From: JBCBSZ01 sp039185015
GTDB lineage: Bacteria > Actinomycetota > Acidimicrobiia > Acidimicrobiales > Poriferisodalaceae
Direction of reading: 5' to 3'
NCBI GenBank assembly: GCA_039185015.1
Contig: JBCDAU010000002.1
Location: 124,001 to 188,000 of the forward strand
DNA length: 64,000 bases
Position numbers and translations under genes: made by a program. Within the stretch, counting starts at the first letter, position 1; the number at the start of each line of letters is the position of its first letter. Below the pieces are notes generated by a model, which did not search any database, was not told the origin of the DNA, and saw only the letters and a program-made list of their open reading frames with translations. This document shows positions 1 through 8,333 of the stretch, one piece after another.

Positions 1-1
1 G

Positions 2-421
2 GACGTCCTCGCCCTCGGCATCGACGTGATGGAGGCCGCCTTCGCCGACGCCGCCGAGGAGAGCGCCGAGCTCGACGCCCGCACGACGTTGCGCAACCAC
101 GTCCGGGCCCACCTCGCCTCGCTCTTCGAGCACGGGCCCTACACGGCCGCGCACGTGACCGCCTTCCACACCGCTCCCCCTTCGGTCCGAGCAGCGGCGA
201 TCGAGCGCCGCGACGCCTACGAGGCCCTCTGGACCGATCTCCTCGGAGGACTGATCACCGATGGCACGCTCCGCCCCGACCTGTCGGTCGGCACCGTGCG
301 CCTGGTCCTGTTCGGCGCCATGAACTCCACCGTCGAGTGGTTCGATCCCGACGGCCGCCAGACCCTCGACGACCTCGCCGAGGCGATCACCGGGCAGACC
401 TGGGCGGGGGTCGCGTCGTGA
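2..421 (+). CDS. TetR/AcrR-family regulator, C-terminal part (5' end outside window)
   Basis: Open at the left edge, so only about 139 C-terminal residues are visible. They are helical and lack the N-terminal HTH, which must lie outside the window. The segment resembles the ligand-binding half of TetR regulators of acyl-CoA metabolism (FGAMNSTVEWF followed by a short tail). The stop codon overlaps the GTG start of the next gene by 4 nt, so regulator and carboxylase are probably co-transcribed. In M. tuberculosis a TetR gene (Rv2506) also adjoins the accD1/accA1/fadE19/citE cluster. The TetR assignment rests on this half plus context. Confidence 0.72.
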   Translation, partial: DVLALGIDVMEAAFADAAEESAELDARTTLRNHVRAHLASLFEHGPYTAAHVTAFHTAPPSVRAAAIERRDAYEALWTDLLGGLITDGTLRPDLSVGTVRLVLFGAMNSTVEWFDPDGRQTLDDLAEAITGQTWAGVAS

Positions 422-2040
422 ACCGCATCGAGAGTCGGATCGACACCGGGTCGGCTGCCTTCGCCGCCAACGCCGCCGCCTACACCGAGCTCGTGGAGAC
501 ACTGCGGGAGCGCCAGCAGTGGGCCATCGACGGCGGACCGGGCCGGGAGCGCAGCATCGAGCGACACCTCGGCCGGGGCAAGGTCATGGTGCGGGATCGC
601 ATCGACCACGTGATCGACGGCGGCACGCCGTTCCTCGAGCTGTCGACGCTCAGCGGATACGGCCAGTACGACGACGAGGTCCCCGGCGCCGGGATGGTCA
701 CCGGCATCGGGCTCGTCCACGGCGTGCCGTACGTGTTCATCGCCAACGACGCCACGGTGAAGGGCGGCTCGCTCGTGCCGGTGGCGATCAAGCAGCACGT
801 GCGGGCCCAGGAGATCGCCGAGGAGAACGACCTCGGCGTGATCTACCTCGTCGACTCCGGCGGGGCATTCCTGCCGTTGCAGGACGACATCTTCCCCGAC
901 AAGGACCACTTCGGCGGCAGCTTCTATCGCCAGGCGCGGCTGTCGGCCCAGGGGCTGCCGCAGGTGTCGGTCGTCCTCGGCGGCTGCACGGCCGGCGGCG
1001 CCTACGTCCCGGCGCTCAGCGACGAGGTGATCATGGTCGAGGGCATCGGCCGGATCTTCCTGGGCGGGCCCCCGATCGTGAAGGCGGCGCTCGGCGAGAT
1101 CATCGAGCCCGACGACCTGGGCGGCGCCGAGCTCCACACCCGCGAGTCGGGGGTGAGCGACTTCCTGGCCGACACCGAGCAGGAGGCCTACGGCAAGCTC
1201 CGCGAGCTCTGCGAGGCGCACAACCAGCGCCGCGTCGACGAGCGCCAGCCGTGGGCCGACTGGGCGGAGCCCGAGCCGCCGGCCTACGACCCGGCGGAGC
1301 TGTACGGCATCGTCAGCGCCGACGACCGCATCCCCTTCGACGCCACCGAGATCATCGCCCGGCTCGTCGACGGCTCGCGCTTCTCGCCGTTCAAGCCCGA
1401 ATGGGGCACGTCGATCGTCACCGGCTTCGCTCGGATCTGGGGCCACCAGGTCGGCATCATCGCCAACAACGGCATCATCTTCAGCGAGGCGGCGCTCAAG
1501 GCCACGCACTTCATCGAGCTGTGCGAGCAGCGCCGCATCCCACTGCTGTTCCTGCAGAACACCTCGGGCTACATGGTCGGGCGCGACTCCGAGGCCGGCG
1601 GGATCGCGAAGAACGGGGCGAAGATGGTCGCTGCCGTCGCCAACGCCACCGTGCCCAAGTACACGGTGCTCATCGGCGGCTCCTACGGCGCCGGCAACTA
1701 CGGCATGTGCGGCCGCGGTTTCCGACCCCGCTTCCTCTTCGCCTGGCCCAACTCGCGAATCGCCACGATGTCCGCTGAGACCGCGCAGACGGTGCTGGTC
1801 GACATCCGCCTCGCCGGCATGAAGGGCGCCCAGACCACCGACGAGCAGGTGGCGGCGTTGCGGGCCGAGGTCGCCGACCAGTACGAGCGCCAGTCCGACC
1901 CGTACTACGCGACGTCACGACTGTGGGACGACGGTCTCATCGACCCGATCCACACCCGCGACGCCCTGGGCCTGTGCCTGGGACTCGCGGCCCGACAGGA
2001 CGAGCCCGCCCCCGGCCGCGGCCTCGTCTACCGGATGTGA
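418..2040 (+). CDS. accD1: Acyl-CoA carboxylase beta (carboxyltransferase) subunit, methylcrotonoyl-CoA type
   Basis: 540 residues from a GTG that overlaps the previous stop (GTGA). This is the normal length for a biotin-dependent carboxyltransferase subunit. The two crotonase-like halves are visible, with the acyl-CoA-binding GGCTAGGAYVPALSDE stretch in the N half and the biotin-binding GGSYGAGNYGMCGRGF stretch in the C half. It transfers CO2 from carboxybiotin to an acyl-CoA. Coupling to a biotin carboxylase with its own carrier domain and an isovaleryl-CoA-dehydrogenase-like enzyme points to methylcrotonoyl-CoA carboxylase in leucine degradation, as for Mtb AccD1. Another branched or short acyl-CoA substrate cannot be excluded. 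Confidence 0.9.
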   Translation: MNRIESRIDTGSAAFAANAAAYTELVETLRERQQWAIDGGPGRERSIERHLGRGKVMVRDRIDHVIDGGTPFLELSTLSGYGQYDDEVPGAGMVTGIGLVHGVPYVFIANDATVKGGSLVPVAIKQHVRAQEIAEENDLGVIYLVDSGGAFLPLQDDIFPDKDHFGGSFYRQARLSAQGLPQVSVVLGGCTAGGAYVPALSDEVIMVEGIGRIFLGGPPIVKAALGEIIEPDDLGGAELHTRESGVSDFLADTEQEAYGKLRELCEAHNQRRVDERQPWADWAEPEPPAYDPAELYGIVSADDRIPFDATEIIARLVDGSRFSPFKPEWGTSIVTGFARIWGHQVGIIANNGIIFSEAALKATHFIELCEQRRIPLLFLQNTSGYMVGRDSEAGGIAKNGAKMVAAVANATVPKYTVLIGGSYGAGNYGMCGRGFRPRFLFAWPNSRIATMSAETAQTVLVDIRLAGMKGAQTTDEQVAALRAEVADQYERQSDPYYATSRLWDDGLIDPIHTRDALGLCLGLAARQDEPAPGRGLVYRM

Positions 2041-2045
2041 CGACG

Positions 2046-3989
2046 ATGCGGATCCTCATCGCCAACCGGGGCGAGATCGCCCGCCGCGTCATCCGCACGG
2101 CCCATCGCCTCGGTCACGAGACCGTCGCCGTGCACGCCGATCCCGACGCCGGCGCGCCGTTCGTCGCCGAGGCCACCGTCGCCACCCGCATCGGTCCGGC
2201 CGACCTGTCGTCGTCTTACCTGTCGGCCGACGCGCTGCTCGACGCCGCCGCACGGACCGGCGCCACCGCCGTCCACCCCGGCTACGGCTTCCTCTCCGAG
2301 AACGCGCCGTTCGCTCGTGCCGTCGTCGACGCCGGGCTGATCTGGGTCGGACCGCACCCCGAGGCGATCGAGCGGATGGGCTCCAAGATCGAGGCCCGGC
2401 GCATCGCCACCGACGCCGGCGTGCCGATCATCCCCGGCTACGACGAGTCGCAGGACCCGGCCGACCTCGTCGCCGCGGCCGAGCGCATCGGCTACCCGGT
2501 GCTGGTGAAGGCCGCCGCCGGTGGTGGCGGCAAGGGCATCCGGATCGTCAACGACCCAGCCGAGTTCGACGCCGCGCTCGCCGAGGCGACCAGCGAGGCC
2601 GAACGGTCCTTCGGCGACGGCGCGATGATCGTCGAGCGCTACGTCCAGCGCCCCCGTCACGTCGAGGTGCAGATCGTCGGCGACCGCCACGGCGGCGTCA
2701 TCCACCTCGGCACCCGCGAGTGCTCGGTACAGCGCCGCTATCAGAAGGTCTTGGAGGAGGCCCCGGCGCCGAACCTCCCGGACGCCACTCGCCGCGGCCT
2801 GCACGACGCCGCTGTCTCGCTCGCCACGGCCATGGCCTACGACTCCACCGGCACGGTCGAGTTCGTCGTCGATGACGAGACGGGCGACCACTTCTTCCTC
2901 GAGATGAACACCCGCCTCCAGGTCGAGCACCCCGTCACCGAAGAGGTCACGGGGCTCGACCTCGTCGAGCTCCAGCTCCGGGTGGCCTCGGGCGAGCCGC
3001 TGCCGATCGCGCAGGACGAGGTCACCTGGACCGGCCACGCGTTCGAGGCCCGCATCAACGCCGAGGACGCCGCCGCGGGATTCGTCCCCCAGATCGGCAC
3101 CGTGGCCGATGTCGTCGTGCCCGCCGGGGTCCGCTGGGACGCCGGTGTGGTCGCCGGATCGGAGATCACCCCGCACTACGACCCGATGGTCGCCAAGCTG
3201 ATCGTCGCCGGCGCCGACCGCGACAGCGCCCGTCGACGCCTCGCCACGGCTCTCGACCAACTCGTGCTCGGTGGGGTCGTCACCAACACCGGCTTCCACC
3301 GCTGGCTCGTCGAGCAACAGCCGATCGTCGACGGCCGCGTCACCACCCGCTTCCTCGACGAGGCCGACCTGCCGGGCGCAGCCGATCTCGCCGAGCCCGC
3401 TCGCCTGGCCGCGCTGGCGTGGACCACGGCGCAGGCCACAGGACGTGAGGCCGGCCCGTGGGGTTCGCTCGGCACCTTCCGCGCCACCCCCCATCGGCCC
3501 ACCCGTCTCGTGGCCCTCTGCGACCGCACCGGCGAGACCCACGAGATCGAGCCGATCGGTATCGCCGAGCTCGCCGAGGGCCGCCTCGTCCTCGACGACG
3601 ACGGGGTCGTCCGCCGAGTGCCGGTCGTCGTCGACCTCGATGCTCGCCGGGTGTCGGTCAACGCCGCCGGGCAGACCCACACCTTCACCGTGCTGCGCCG
3701 CCAGGAGCACTGGGCCCCGTCGGCCGACGCCGGACACGGCCACGCCGGCGCCATCGCCGCACCGTTCCCGGCCGTCGTGACCGAGGTGAGCGTCGCCCCC
3801 GGTGACGAGGTCAACGCCGGCCAGGTCGTCGTCGTCATCGAGGCGATGAAGATGCTGCATTCCCTCGCCGCCGCCGGCGCGGGCACCGTCGACGAGGTCC
3901 GTGTGGCCGTCGGCGATCAGCTCGCCTCCGACCAGATCCTCGTGACCTTCCAGACCGCGTCCTCCCCCGACCAGGAGTCGTCCTCGTGA
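2046..3989 (+). CDS. accA1: Acyl-CoA carboxylase alpha subunit (biotin carboxylase + BCCP)
   Basis: 647 residues. The N-terminus reads MRILIANRGEIARRVI, typical of biotin carboxylase. The ATP-grasp glycine loop (AAAGGGGKGIRIV), the FLEMNTRLQVEHPVTE metal/ATP segment and a C-terminal biotinyl domain with EAMKM (Lys602 biotinylated) follow in order. It carboxylates its own biotin using ATP and bicarbonate and passes the group to the beta subunit. An in-frame GTG at 2037 would overlap the previous stop by 4 nt and is an alternative start; ATG 2046 was chosen because it begins exactly at the conserved N-terminus. The stop overlaps the dehydrogenase start by 4 nt. Confidence 0.92.
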   Translation: MRILIANRGEIARRVIRTAHRLGHETVAVHADPDAGAPFVAEATVATRIGPADLSSSYLSADALLDAAARTGATAVHPGYGFLSENAPFARAVVDAGLIWVGPHPEAIERMGSKIEARRIATDAGVPIIPGYDESQDPADLVAAAERIGYPVLVKAAAGGGGKGIRIVNDPAEFDAALAEATSEAERSFGDGAMIVERYVQRPRHVEVQIVGDRHGGVIHLGTRECSVQRRYQKVLEEAPAPNLPDATRRGLHDAAVSLATAMAYDSTGTVEFVVDDETGDHFFLEMNTRLQVEHPVTEEVTGLDLVELQLRVASGEPLPIAQDEVTWTGHAFEARINAEDAAAGFVPQIGTVADVVVPAGVRWDAGVVAGSEITPHYDPMVAKLIVAGADRDSARRRLATALDQLVLGGVVTNTGFHRWLVEQQPIVDGRVTTRFLDEADLPGAADLAEPARLAALAWTTAQATGREAGPWGSLGTFRATPHRPTRLVALCDRTGETHEIEPIGIAELAEGRLVLDDDGVVRRVPVVVDLDARRVSVNAAGQTHTFTVLRRQEHWAPSADAGHGHAGAIAAPFPAVVTEVSVAPGDEVNAGQVVVVIEAMKMLHSLAAAGAGTVDEVRVAVGDQLASDQILVTFQTASSPDQESSS

Positions 3990-5140
3990 CCCACCGCAAC
4001 GCCTACATGACCGACGAGCTGCAGGCGATCTACGACCAGACGGTCGAGTTCGTCGCCAAGGAGGTCGCCCCCCACGGCGACGCCTGGGAAGAGGCCGGCA
4101 TGGTGCCGCGCGACATCCTCCAGCAGATGGGTGCCCTCGGGATGTTCTCGCTCCGGGTCCCGGAGGAACAGGGAGGCCTGGGTATGGGCATGCTCGCCTC
4201 GGCGGTGTTCTCCGAGGCGCTGGGCTCGTCGACCTACGGCGGCTTCGACGTGACCGTGCTGGTCCACACCGACATGGCGCTCCCGCACCTGCTCAACTCC
4301 GGCAACGACGAGCAGTTCGCCCGCTACCTGCCGAGCGTCCTGGCCGGTGAGACGGTGCTGTCGATCGGCGTCACCGAGCCCGACGCCGGCTCCGACGTCG
4401 CCGGCATCCGCACCACCGCCGTGAAGGACGGCGACGGCTGGCGCATCAACGGCGCCAAGACCTACATCACCAACGCCGTCTACGGCGACCTCGTCATCGT
4501 CGCCGCCAAGACCGACCCCGAGAACCGGTACGGCATCTCGATGTTCCTCGTCGACAAGGGCACCGAGGGCTTCTCGGTCGCCAAGAAGCTCAACAAGACC
4601 GGCTGGCGATGCTCCGACACCGCTGAGCTCGTGCTCGACGACGTGTGGGTGCACGGCGACCAGCTCCTCGGCCAGGAGCACCGGGGCTTCTACGAGACGA
4701 TGAAGAACTTCCAGAACGAGCGCATGGTGCTCATCGGGATGGGCGTCGGCGCCGCGCAGCGGGCGATCGACATCACCCTCGAGCACACGCAGAACCGTCC
4801 GGCCTTCGGCTCGACCCTCTACGACCTCGGCGCCATCCGTCAGCGCCTCGCGATGAACCAGGCCAAGGTCGACGCGGTGCGCGCCTCGATGTACCACGCC
4901 GCCTGGCTCCACGATCAGGGCGAGGACAACGTGAAGGAGATGTCGGGCGTGAAGGCGTTCGGCGCCGAGGTGATCAACCAGGTCGTCTACGACTGCGTCC
5001 AGTTCCACGGCGGGCTCGGCTACATGACCGAGACCGCCGTCGAGCGGATGAGTCGCGACGCCCGGATCCTCCCGATCGGTGGTGGTGCCACGGAGGTCAT
5101 GCTCGAAGAGATCGCCAAGCGCGCGTACGTCGCAGCATGA
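3986..5140 (+). CDS. Acyl-CoA dehydrogenase, isovaleryl-CoA dehydrogenase-like (FadE19-like)
   Basis: 384 residues, full length for an FAD-dependent acyl-CoA dehydrogenase, with GTG start overlapping accA1 by 4 nt. The FAD/substrate motif IGVTEPDAGSDVAG is present. The usual catalytic glutamate near the C-terminus is replaced (LPIGGGATEV). Instead Glu245 in FQNERMVLIG matches the helix position used by isovaleryl-CoA dehydrogenase. Together with the carboxylase this fits oxidation of isovaleryl-CoA to methylcrotonyl-CoA. Its Mtb positional equivalent is FadE19 (Rv2500c). Substrate is inferred. Confidence 0.88.
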   Translation: MTHRNAYMTDELQAIYDQTVEFVAKEVAPHGDAWEEAGMVPRDILQQMGALGMFSLRVPEEQGGLGMGMLASAVFSEALGSSTYGGFDVTVLVHTDMALPHLLNSGNDEQFARYLPSVLAGETVLSIGVTEPDAGSDVAGIRTTAVKDGDGWRINGAKTYITNAVYGDLVIVAAKTDPENRYGISMFLVDKGTEGFSVAKKLNKTGWRCSDTAELVLDDVWVHGDQLLGQEHRGFYETMKNFQNERMVLIGMGVGAAQRAIDITLEHTQNRPAFGSTLYDLGAIRQRLAMNQAKVDAVRASMYHAAWLHDQGEDNVKEMSGVKAFGAEVINQVVYDCVQFHGGLGYMTETAVERMSRDARILPIGGGATEVMLEEIAKRAYVAA

Positions 5141-5178
5141 GGAGGCGCCGAGCCTGGGACCCCAACTCGTTTCCCGCT

Positions 5179-5241
5179 CTGGTCTCGCTTCCTCGATGCT
5201 CCGCCCCACCTCCGGTGGGTCTGCGCATCCGCTCGCTCGAC
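5179..5241 (+). repeat. Structured intergenic repeat, copy A
   Basis: A 63-bp element between the dehydrogenase and lyase genes. Its layout is a 22-bp left flank (contains CTTCCTCGATGCT), a 20-nt centre with hairpin CCCACC-TCC-GGTGGG, and a 21-bp right flank beginning CTGCGCATCCGCTCG. An inverted copy lies at 6173-6235. The right flanks are identical, the left flanks differ at 2 of 22 positions, and the centres differ but both can fold. It resembles REP/BOX-type dispersed elements; no family name is assigned. Confidence 0.75.
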
Positions 5242-5309
5242 GGGGCCGCCGTGGACCCAGCCTGCGCACCGGCTCCGCAAGCGGAGCCTTGGCGTGGCAG
5301 CCTGACGCC

Positions 5310-6155
5310 ATGACATCGCTCGGGCGTCTGCGATCGCTGCTGTTCTGTCCGGCGGTCCGGCCCGACCTCATCGCCAAGGGGCCGAGCACCGGAGCGGACG
5401 GCATCGTCATCGACTGCGAGGACGCCACACCACCCGACGCGAAGGCGGACGCACGAGTGACGGCCCGCACCGTCGCCGCGGAGCTGGCGGGCAGTGGCCC
5501 GCAGCTGTTCGTGCGCATCAACGCCGTGCCCTCGCCCTGGTTCGCCGACGACGTTCGGGACGCGCTCGCAGCCGAGCTCGACGGCGTGGTGGTGCCGAAG
5601 GTCGAGACCGTCGCGCAACTCGACGAGATCAAGCGGGCGCTGCACGCCGCCGATCGCTCTGACCTCGCCGTCGTCCTCGGGCTCGAGACCGTGCTCGGCG
5701 TCGCCGACGCGAGGGAGCTGCTCGCCCATCCGGTCGCGGCCGGTGCCTACTTCGGCGCCGAGGACTACGTCGCCGACCTCGGTGGAGTGCGCACGGCCGA
5801 CAACGCCGAGGTCGCCGTGCCTCGTGCCCAGGTGGCCATCGCGGGGCGCCTCGCCGGTGTGCCGACGCTCGACCAGATCGTCGCCGACTTCCGTGACGAC
5901 GATCGCTTCGCCCGCGAGTCCGCGAGAGCGCGGGCGATGGGCCATCGGGGCAAGCTCTGCATCCACCCCAAGCAGGTCGCGCTGGCCAACGAGGGCTTCG
6001 TCCCGTCAGCCGAGGAGGTCGATCGGGCCCGGCGCATGCTCATCGCCTACGACGAGGCGAAGGCCCAGGGCCTCGGCGCCATCGCCTTCGACGGCCAGAT
6101 GGTGGATGAACCCCTCGCGGCGCAGGCGAAGGCCATCATCGAAGCGGCCAGGTAG
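5310..6155 (+). CDS. HpcH/HpaI-fold CoA-ester lyase (CitE-like)
   Basis: 281 residues. Family marks: LFCPAVRPDLIAKG at the N-terminus, IVIDCEDATPP (metal-binding acidic pair), FVRINAV, VVPKVET, and GKLCIHPKQV near the C-terminus. These are typical of the CitE/malyl-CoA/beta-methylmalyl-CoA lyase group. Such enzymes cleave or form beta-hydroxyacyl-CoA esters with Mg2+. No CitD or CitF genes are nearby, so it is not citrate lyase. The Mtb orthologue by position is Rv2498c. A role downstream of leucine degradation, perhaps with the MaoC protein, is inferred. The 168-bp gap upstream holds repeat copy A. Confidence 0.85.
   Translation: MTSLGRLRSLLFCPAVRPDLIAKGPSTGADGIVIDCEDATPPDAKADARVTARTVAAELAGSGPQLFVRINAVPSPWFADDVRDALAAELDGVVVPKVETVAQLDEIKRALHAADRSDLAVVLGLETVLGVADARELLAHPVAAGAYFGAEDYVADLGGVRTADNAEVAVPRAQVAIAGRLAGVPTLDQIVADFRDDDRFARESARARAMGHRGKLCIHPKQVALANEGFVPSAEEVDRARRMLIAYDEAKAQGLGAIAFDGQMVDEPLAAQAKAIIEAAR
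6116..6149 (+). repeat. 34-bp direct repeat, copy 1 (inside 3' end of lyase gene)
   Basis: These 34 bases encode the C-terminal AAQAKAIIEAA of the CitE-like lyase. They recur without mismatch at 6243-6276. The copies are 127 bp apart and bracket the structured repeat copy B. Confidence 0.9.
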
Positions 6156-6172
6156 GAACGCTGGCGCCGCAC

Positions 6173-6235
6173 GTCGAGCGAGCGGATGCGCAGCACCGAC
6201 ACCGTCGGCGCGAAGCATCGAGGAAGCTCGACCAG
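6173..6235 (-). repeat. Structured intergenic repeat, copy B (inverted)
   Basis: Read on the minus strand this is a 63-bp partner of the element at 5179-5241, aligning without gaps. Its central hairpin is GCCGAC-GGT-GTCGGT at the same offset as the stem in copy A but with a different sequence. It sits in the 126-bp gap between the convergent lyase and MaoC genes. Confidence 0.75.
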
Positions 6236-6242
6236 CACACAC

Positions 6243-6276
6243 CGCGGCGCAGGCGAAGGCCATCATCGAAGCGGCC
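6243..6276 (+). repeat. 34-bp direct repeat, copy 2
   Basis: Perfect copy of 6116-6149, now outside any reading frame, ending 6 bp before the MaoC stop codon. It looks like the scar of a local duplication or of an insertion that brought in the 93 bp between the copies. Confidence 0.9.
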
Positions 6277-6281
6277 GCCGA

Positions 6282-6752
6282 TTACGAGGCGGGCTGCTTG
6301 AGCATCAGCGCGTCTCGTACGACCTTGCAGACCAGCTCGTCGCGTTGGTTGTGGGCGCGGTGCTCGAAGGTCGTGATGCCTTGCGTCGGCCGGGACTTCG
6401 ACTCGCGCGAGGCGAGGACCTCGCTCTCCACCCGCAGCGTGTCGCCGTGGAAGACGGGTGTGGGAAACGCGATCTCCTGGAAGCCGAGGTTGGCGACCGT
6501 CGTGCCCAGAGTCGTCTCGTGCACGCTGATGCCGATCGTCAGCGACAGCGTCAGCAACGAGTTCACGAGGGGCTGCCCGAACTCGGTCTCGTTCTCGCAG
6601 TAGTCGAAGTCGAGGTGCAACCAGGCCGGGTTCATCGTCATCGTGGTGAAGGAGACGTTGTCCGACTCGGTCACCGTTCGCCTGATCGCGTGTTGGATGA
6701 CGGTGCCGACCGTCAGCTCCTCGAACCATCGACCGCTGTGGGCTCGCTCCAT
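6282..6752 (-). CDS. MaoC-like dehydratase (hot-dog fold)
   Basis: 156 residues beginning MERAHSGRWFEELTVGTVI. The hot-dog features are FDYCENETEFGQPLVNSLLTLSL (hydratase segment with Asp and the downstream turn) and FPTPVFHGDTLRVESEV. MaoC proteins hydrate enoyl-CoA thioesters. The Mtb cluster has a homologue (Rv2499c) between citE and fadE19 and co-directional with them; here the gene is convergent instead. The pairing with a CitE-like lyase suggests successive hydration and cleavage of a branched acyl-CoA, which is inference. GTG 6755 is a possible alternative start. Confidence 0.85.
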   Translation of the reverse strand: MERAHSGRWFEELTVGTVIQHAIRRTVTESDNVSFTTMTMNPAWLHLDFDYCENETEFGQPLVNSLLTLSLTIGISVHETTLGTTVANLGFQEIAFPTPVFHGDTLRVESEVLASRESKSRPTQGITTFEHRAHNQRDELVCKVVRDALMLKQPAS

Positions 6753-6848
6753 GACCCCATCGTTGCCGCTCCGGCGCCGACGATGCGACAGACTCCCTTG
6801 GACCGAGCCGAACGGAGGCGCGGAGCGCCCAGGAGGCGAGAGGACGAC

Positions 6849-8333
6849 ATGGCAGAGCAACGACGCCACCGCGAAGTCAGCTTCGAGCAGCAGATGTCGG
6901 ATGCCGAAGCGCTGATGTGGAACGTGGAGAAGGACCCGTGGCTCAACCCGAGCGGCGCCATGGTGACCCTCTTCGACCAGCCGGTCGACTTCGACGGCTT
7001 CAAGCGCCGGGTGGCGGTCGCCGTCGCCGACACCGCCCGCCTCCGCGAGCGAGTGCAACCCGGCCTCGGCCGCCTCGCCCCGCCCCGTTGGGTGCCCGAC
7101 GCCGAGTTCGCCCTCGAGTACCACGTCCGCCACATCGCACTGGCGGGCCAGGGCACCACCCGCGAGCTGCTGGACCTCTGCACCCGGCTCTACGAGGACC
7201 CGTTCGACCGCACTCGACCCCTGTGGGTCTTCTACGTGATCGACGGCCTCGCCGACGGCCGTGGCGCGCTGTTCAGCAAGATGCACCACACGATCGCCGA
7301 CGGGAAGGCCGCCATCCGCCTCTCCGAGCGCTACATGGAGTTCGAGCGCGAGACCGAGCTGCCGGACGAGGTCGATCTCGCGGCGATCGTCGCAGCAGCC
7401 GCAGCGGAAGCCGCGCAGAGCGACGAGATCCCCGACGAACACACGGAGGAACCCCCGTCGAGCCGACCGGGCGCCGAGCTCATCGGCTTCGCCAGCGGTC
7501 TCGTCAAGCGGCAGCTCGACCTGACCAGGAAGGTGGCAGGCGAGGTCGCCGGCTGGGGTGCCGACGTCGGCCGCCCCGTGGAGCTGGGGGAGGCGGCCTT
7601 CGACAACGCCAAGGGCATCTACGACAACCTCGGCGTCGGTGAGGAGGAGCAGCCCGGCTCGCCCTTGTGGGCCGAGCGCTCGCGCCATCGACAGCTCGAG
7701 GCGTTGCAAGTGCCGCTCGACCGGGCCAAGGCCGCGGGTAAGGCCTTGGGAGGCACGGTCAACGACGTGTTCGTCGCCGGCGCCGTCGCGGGAGCGATCC
7801 GCTACCACTCGAAGCGGGGCATCGCACTCGAGGACCTCCACGTCAGCTTCGTCATCAGCACCCGGAAGAAGGGCTCGAAGGGCGGCAACGCGTTCACGCC
7901 GACACCCATGCGCGTGCCGGCGGCCGACATGCCCATCGACGAGCTGTTCGAACTGCTCCGCGAGCAGATGGGCGCCAAGAAGAACGCCGTCGCCTCCAGC
8001 AGCGCCGGCACACTCGGCTCGCTGGCTCGCGTGGCCAACCTGATGCCGACCTCGGTCGTCACCCGGCTTGCCCGAGAGCGCTCCGGCACCCTCGACTTCG
8101 CCACCTCGAACCTTCGGGGCTCCCCCATCCCGATCTACGTGTCGGGGGCGAAGGTCGAGCAGAACGTCATCCTCGGACCGGTCGCCGGGACGGCCTTCAA
8201 CCTCACGACGCTGTCGAACGAGAACTCGCTCGACATGGGGCTGTTCGTCGACCCGGTCGCCGTCGAGGACCCCGCTGACCTGCGGGACTGTCTGCTCGAG
8301 GCCTACGACGAGCTCCTCGGGCTCGGCGGGTGA
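6849..8333 (+). CDS. Wax ester synthase/diacylglycerol acyltransferase (WS/DGAT family)
   Basis: 494 residues with AGGAGG about 13 nt before the ATG. The catalytic HHxxxDG motif is present as HHTIADG (His146-Gly152), and the C-terminal half has the PLW...KGG...N pattern and TTLSNENSLDMGLFVDP of this family. These enzymes esterify acyl-CoA to alcohols or diacylglycerol to make storage lipid at the membrane. The stop overlaps the next SDR start by 4 nt, so the two are co-translated. Substrate cannot be told from sequence. Confidence 0.87.
   Translation: MAEQRRHREVSFEQQMSDAEALMWNVEKDPWLNPSGAMVTLFDQPVDFDGFKRRVAVAVADTARLRERVQPGLGRLAPPRWVPDAEFALEYHVRHIALAGQGTTRELLDLCTRLYEDPFDRTRPLWVFYVIDGLADGRGALFSKMHHTIADGKAAIRLSERYMEFERETELPDEVDLAAIVAAAAAEAAQSDEIPDEHTEEPPSSRPGAELIGFASGLVKRQLDLTRKVAGEVAGWGADVGRPVELGEAAFDNAKGIYDNLGVGEEEQPGSPLWAERSRHRQLEALQVPLDRAKAAGKALGGTVNDVFVAGAVAGAIRYHSKRGIALEDLHVSFVISTRKKGSKGGNAFTPTPMRVPAADMPIDELFELLREQMGAKKNAVASSSAGTLGSLARVANLMPTSVVTRLARERSGTLDFATSNLRGSPIPIYVSGAKVEQNVILGPVAGTAFNLTTLSNENSLDMGLFVDPVAVEDPADLRDCLLEAYDELLGLGG

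Noticed and set aside
2028..3860. A 610-residue minus-strand frame opposite accA1
   Set aside because: Antisense to a gene with complete biotin carboxylase and carrier motifs; no independent signal.
5310..6155. Citrate lyase beta subunit
   Set aside because: No citD, citF or citC nearby; context fits the CoA-ester lyases of the leucine-type cluster.
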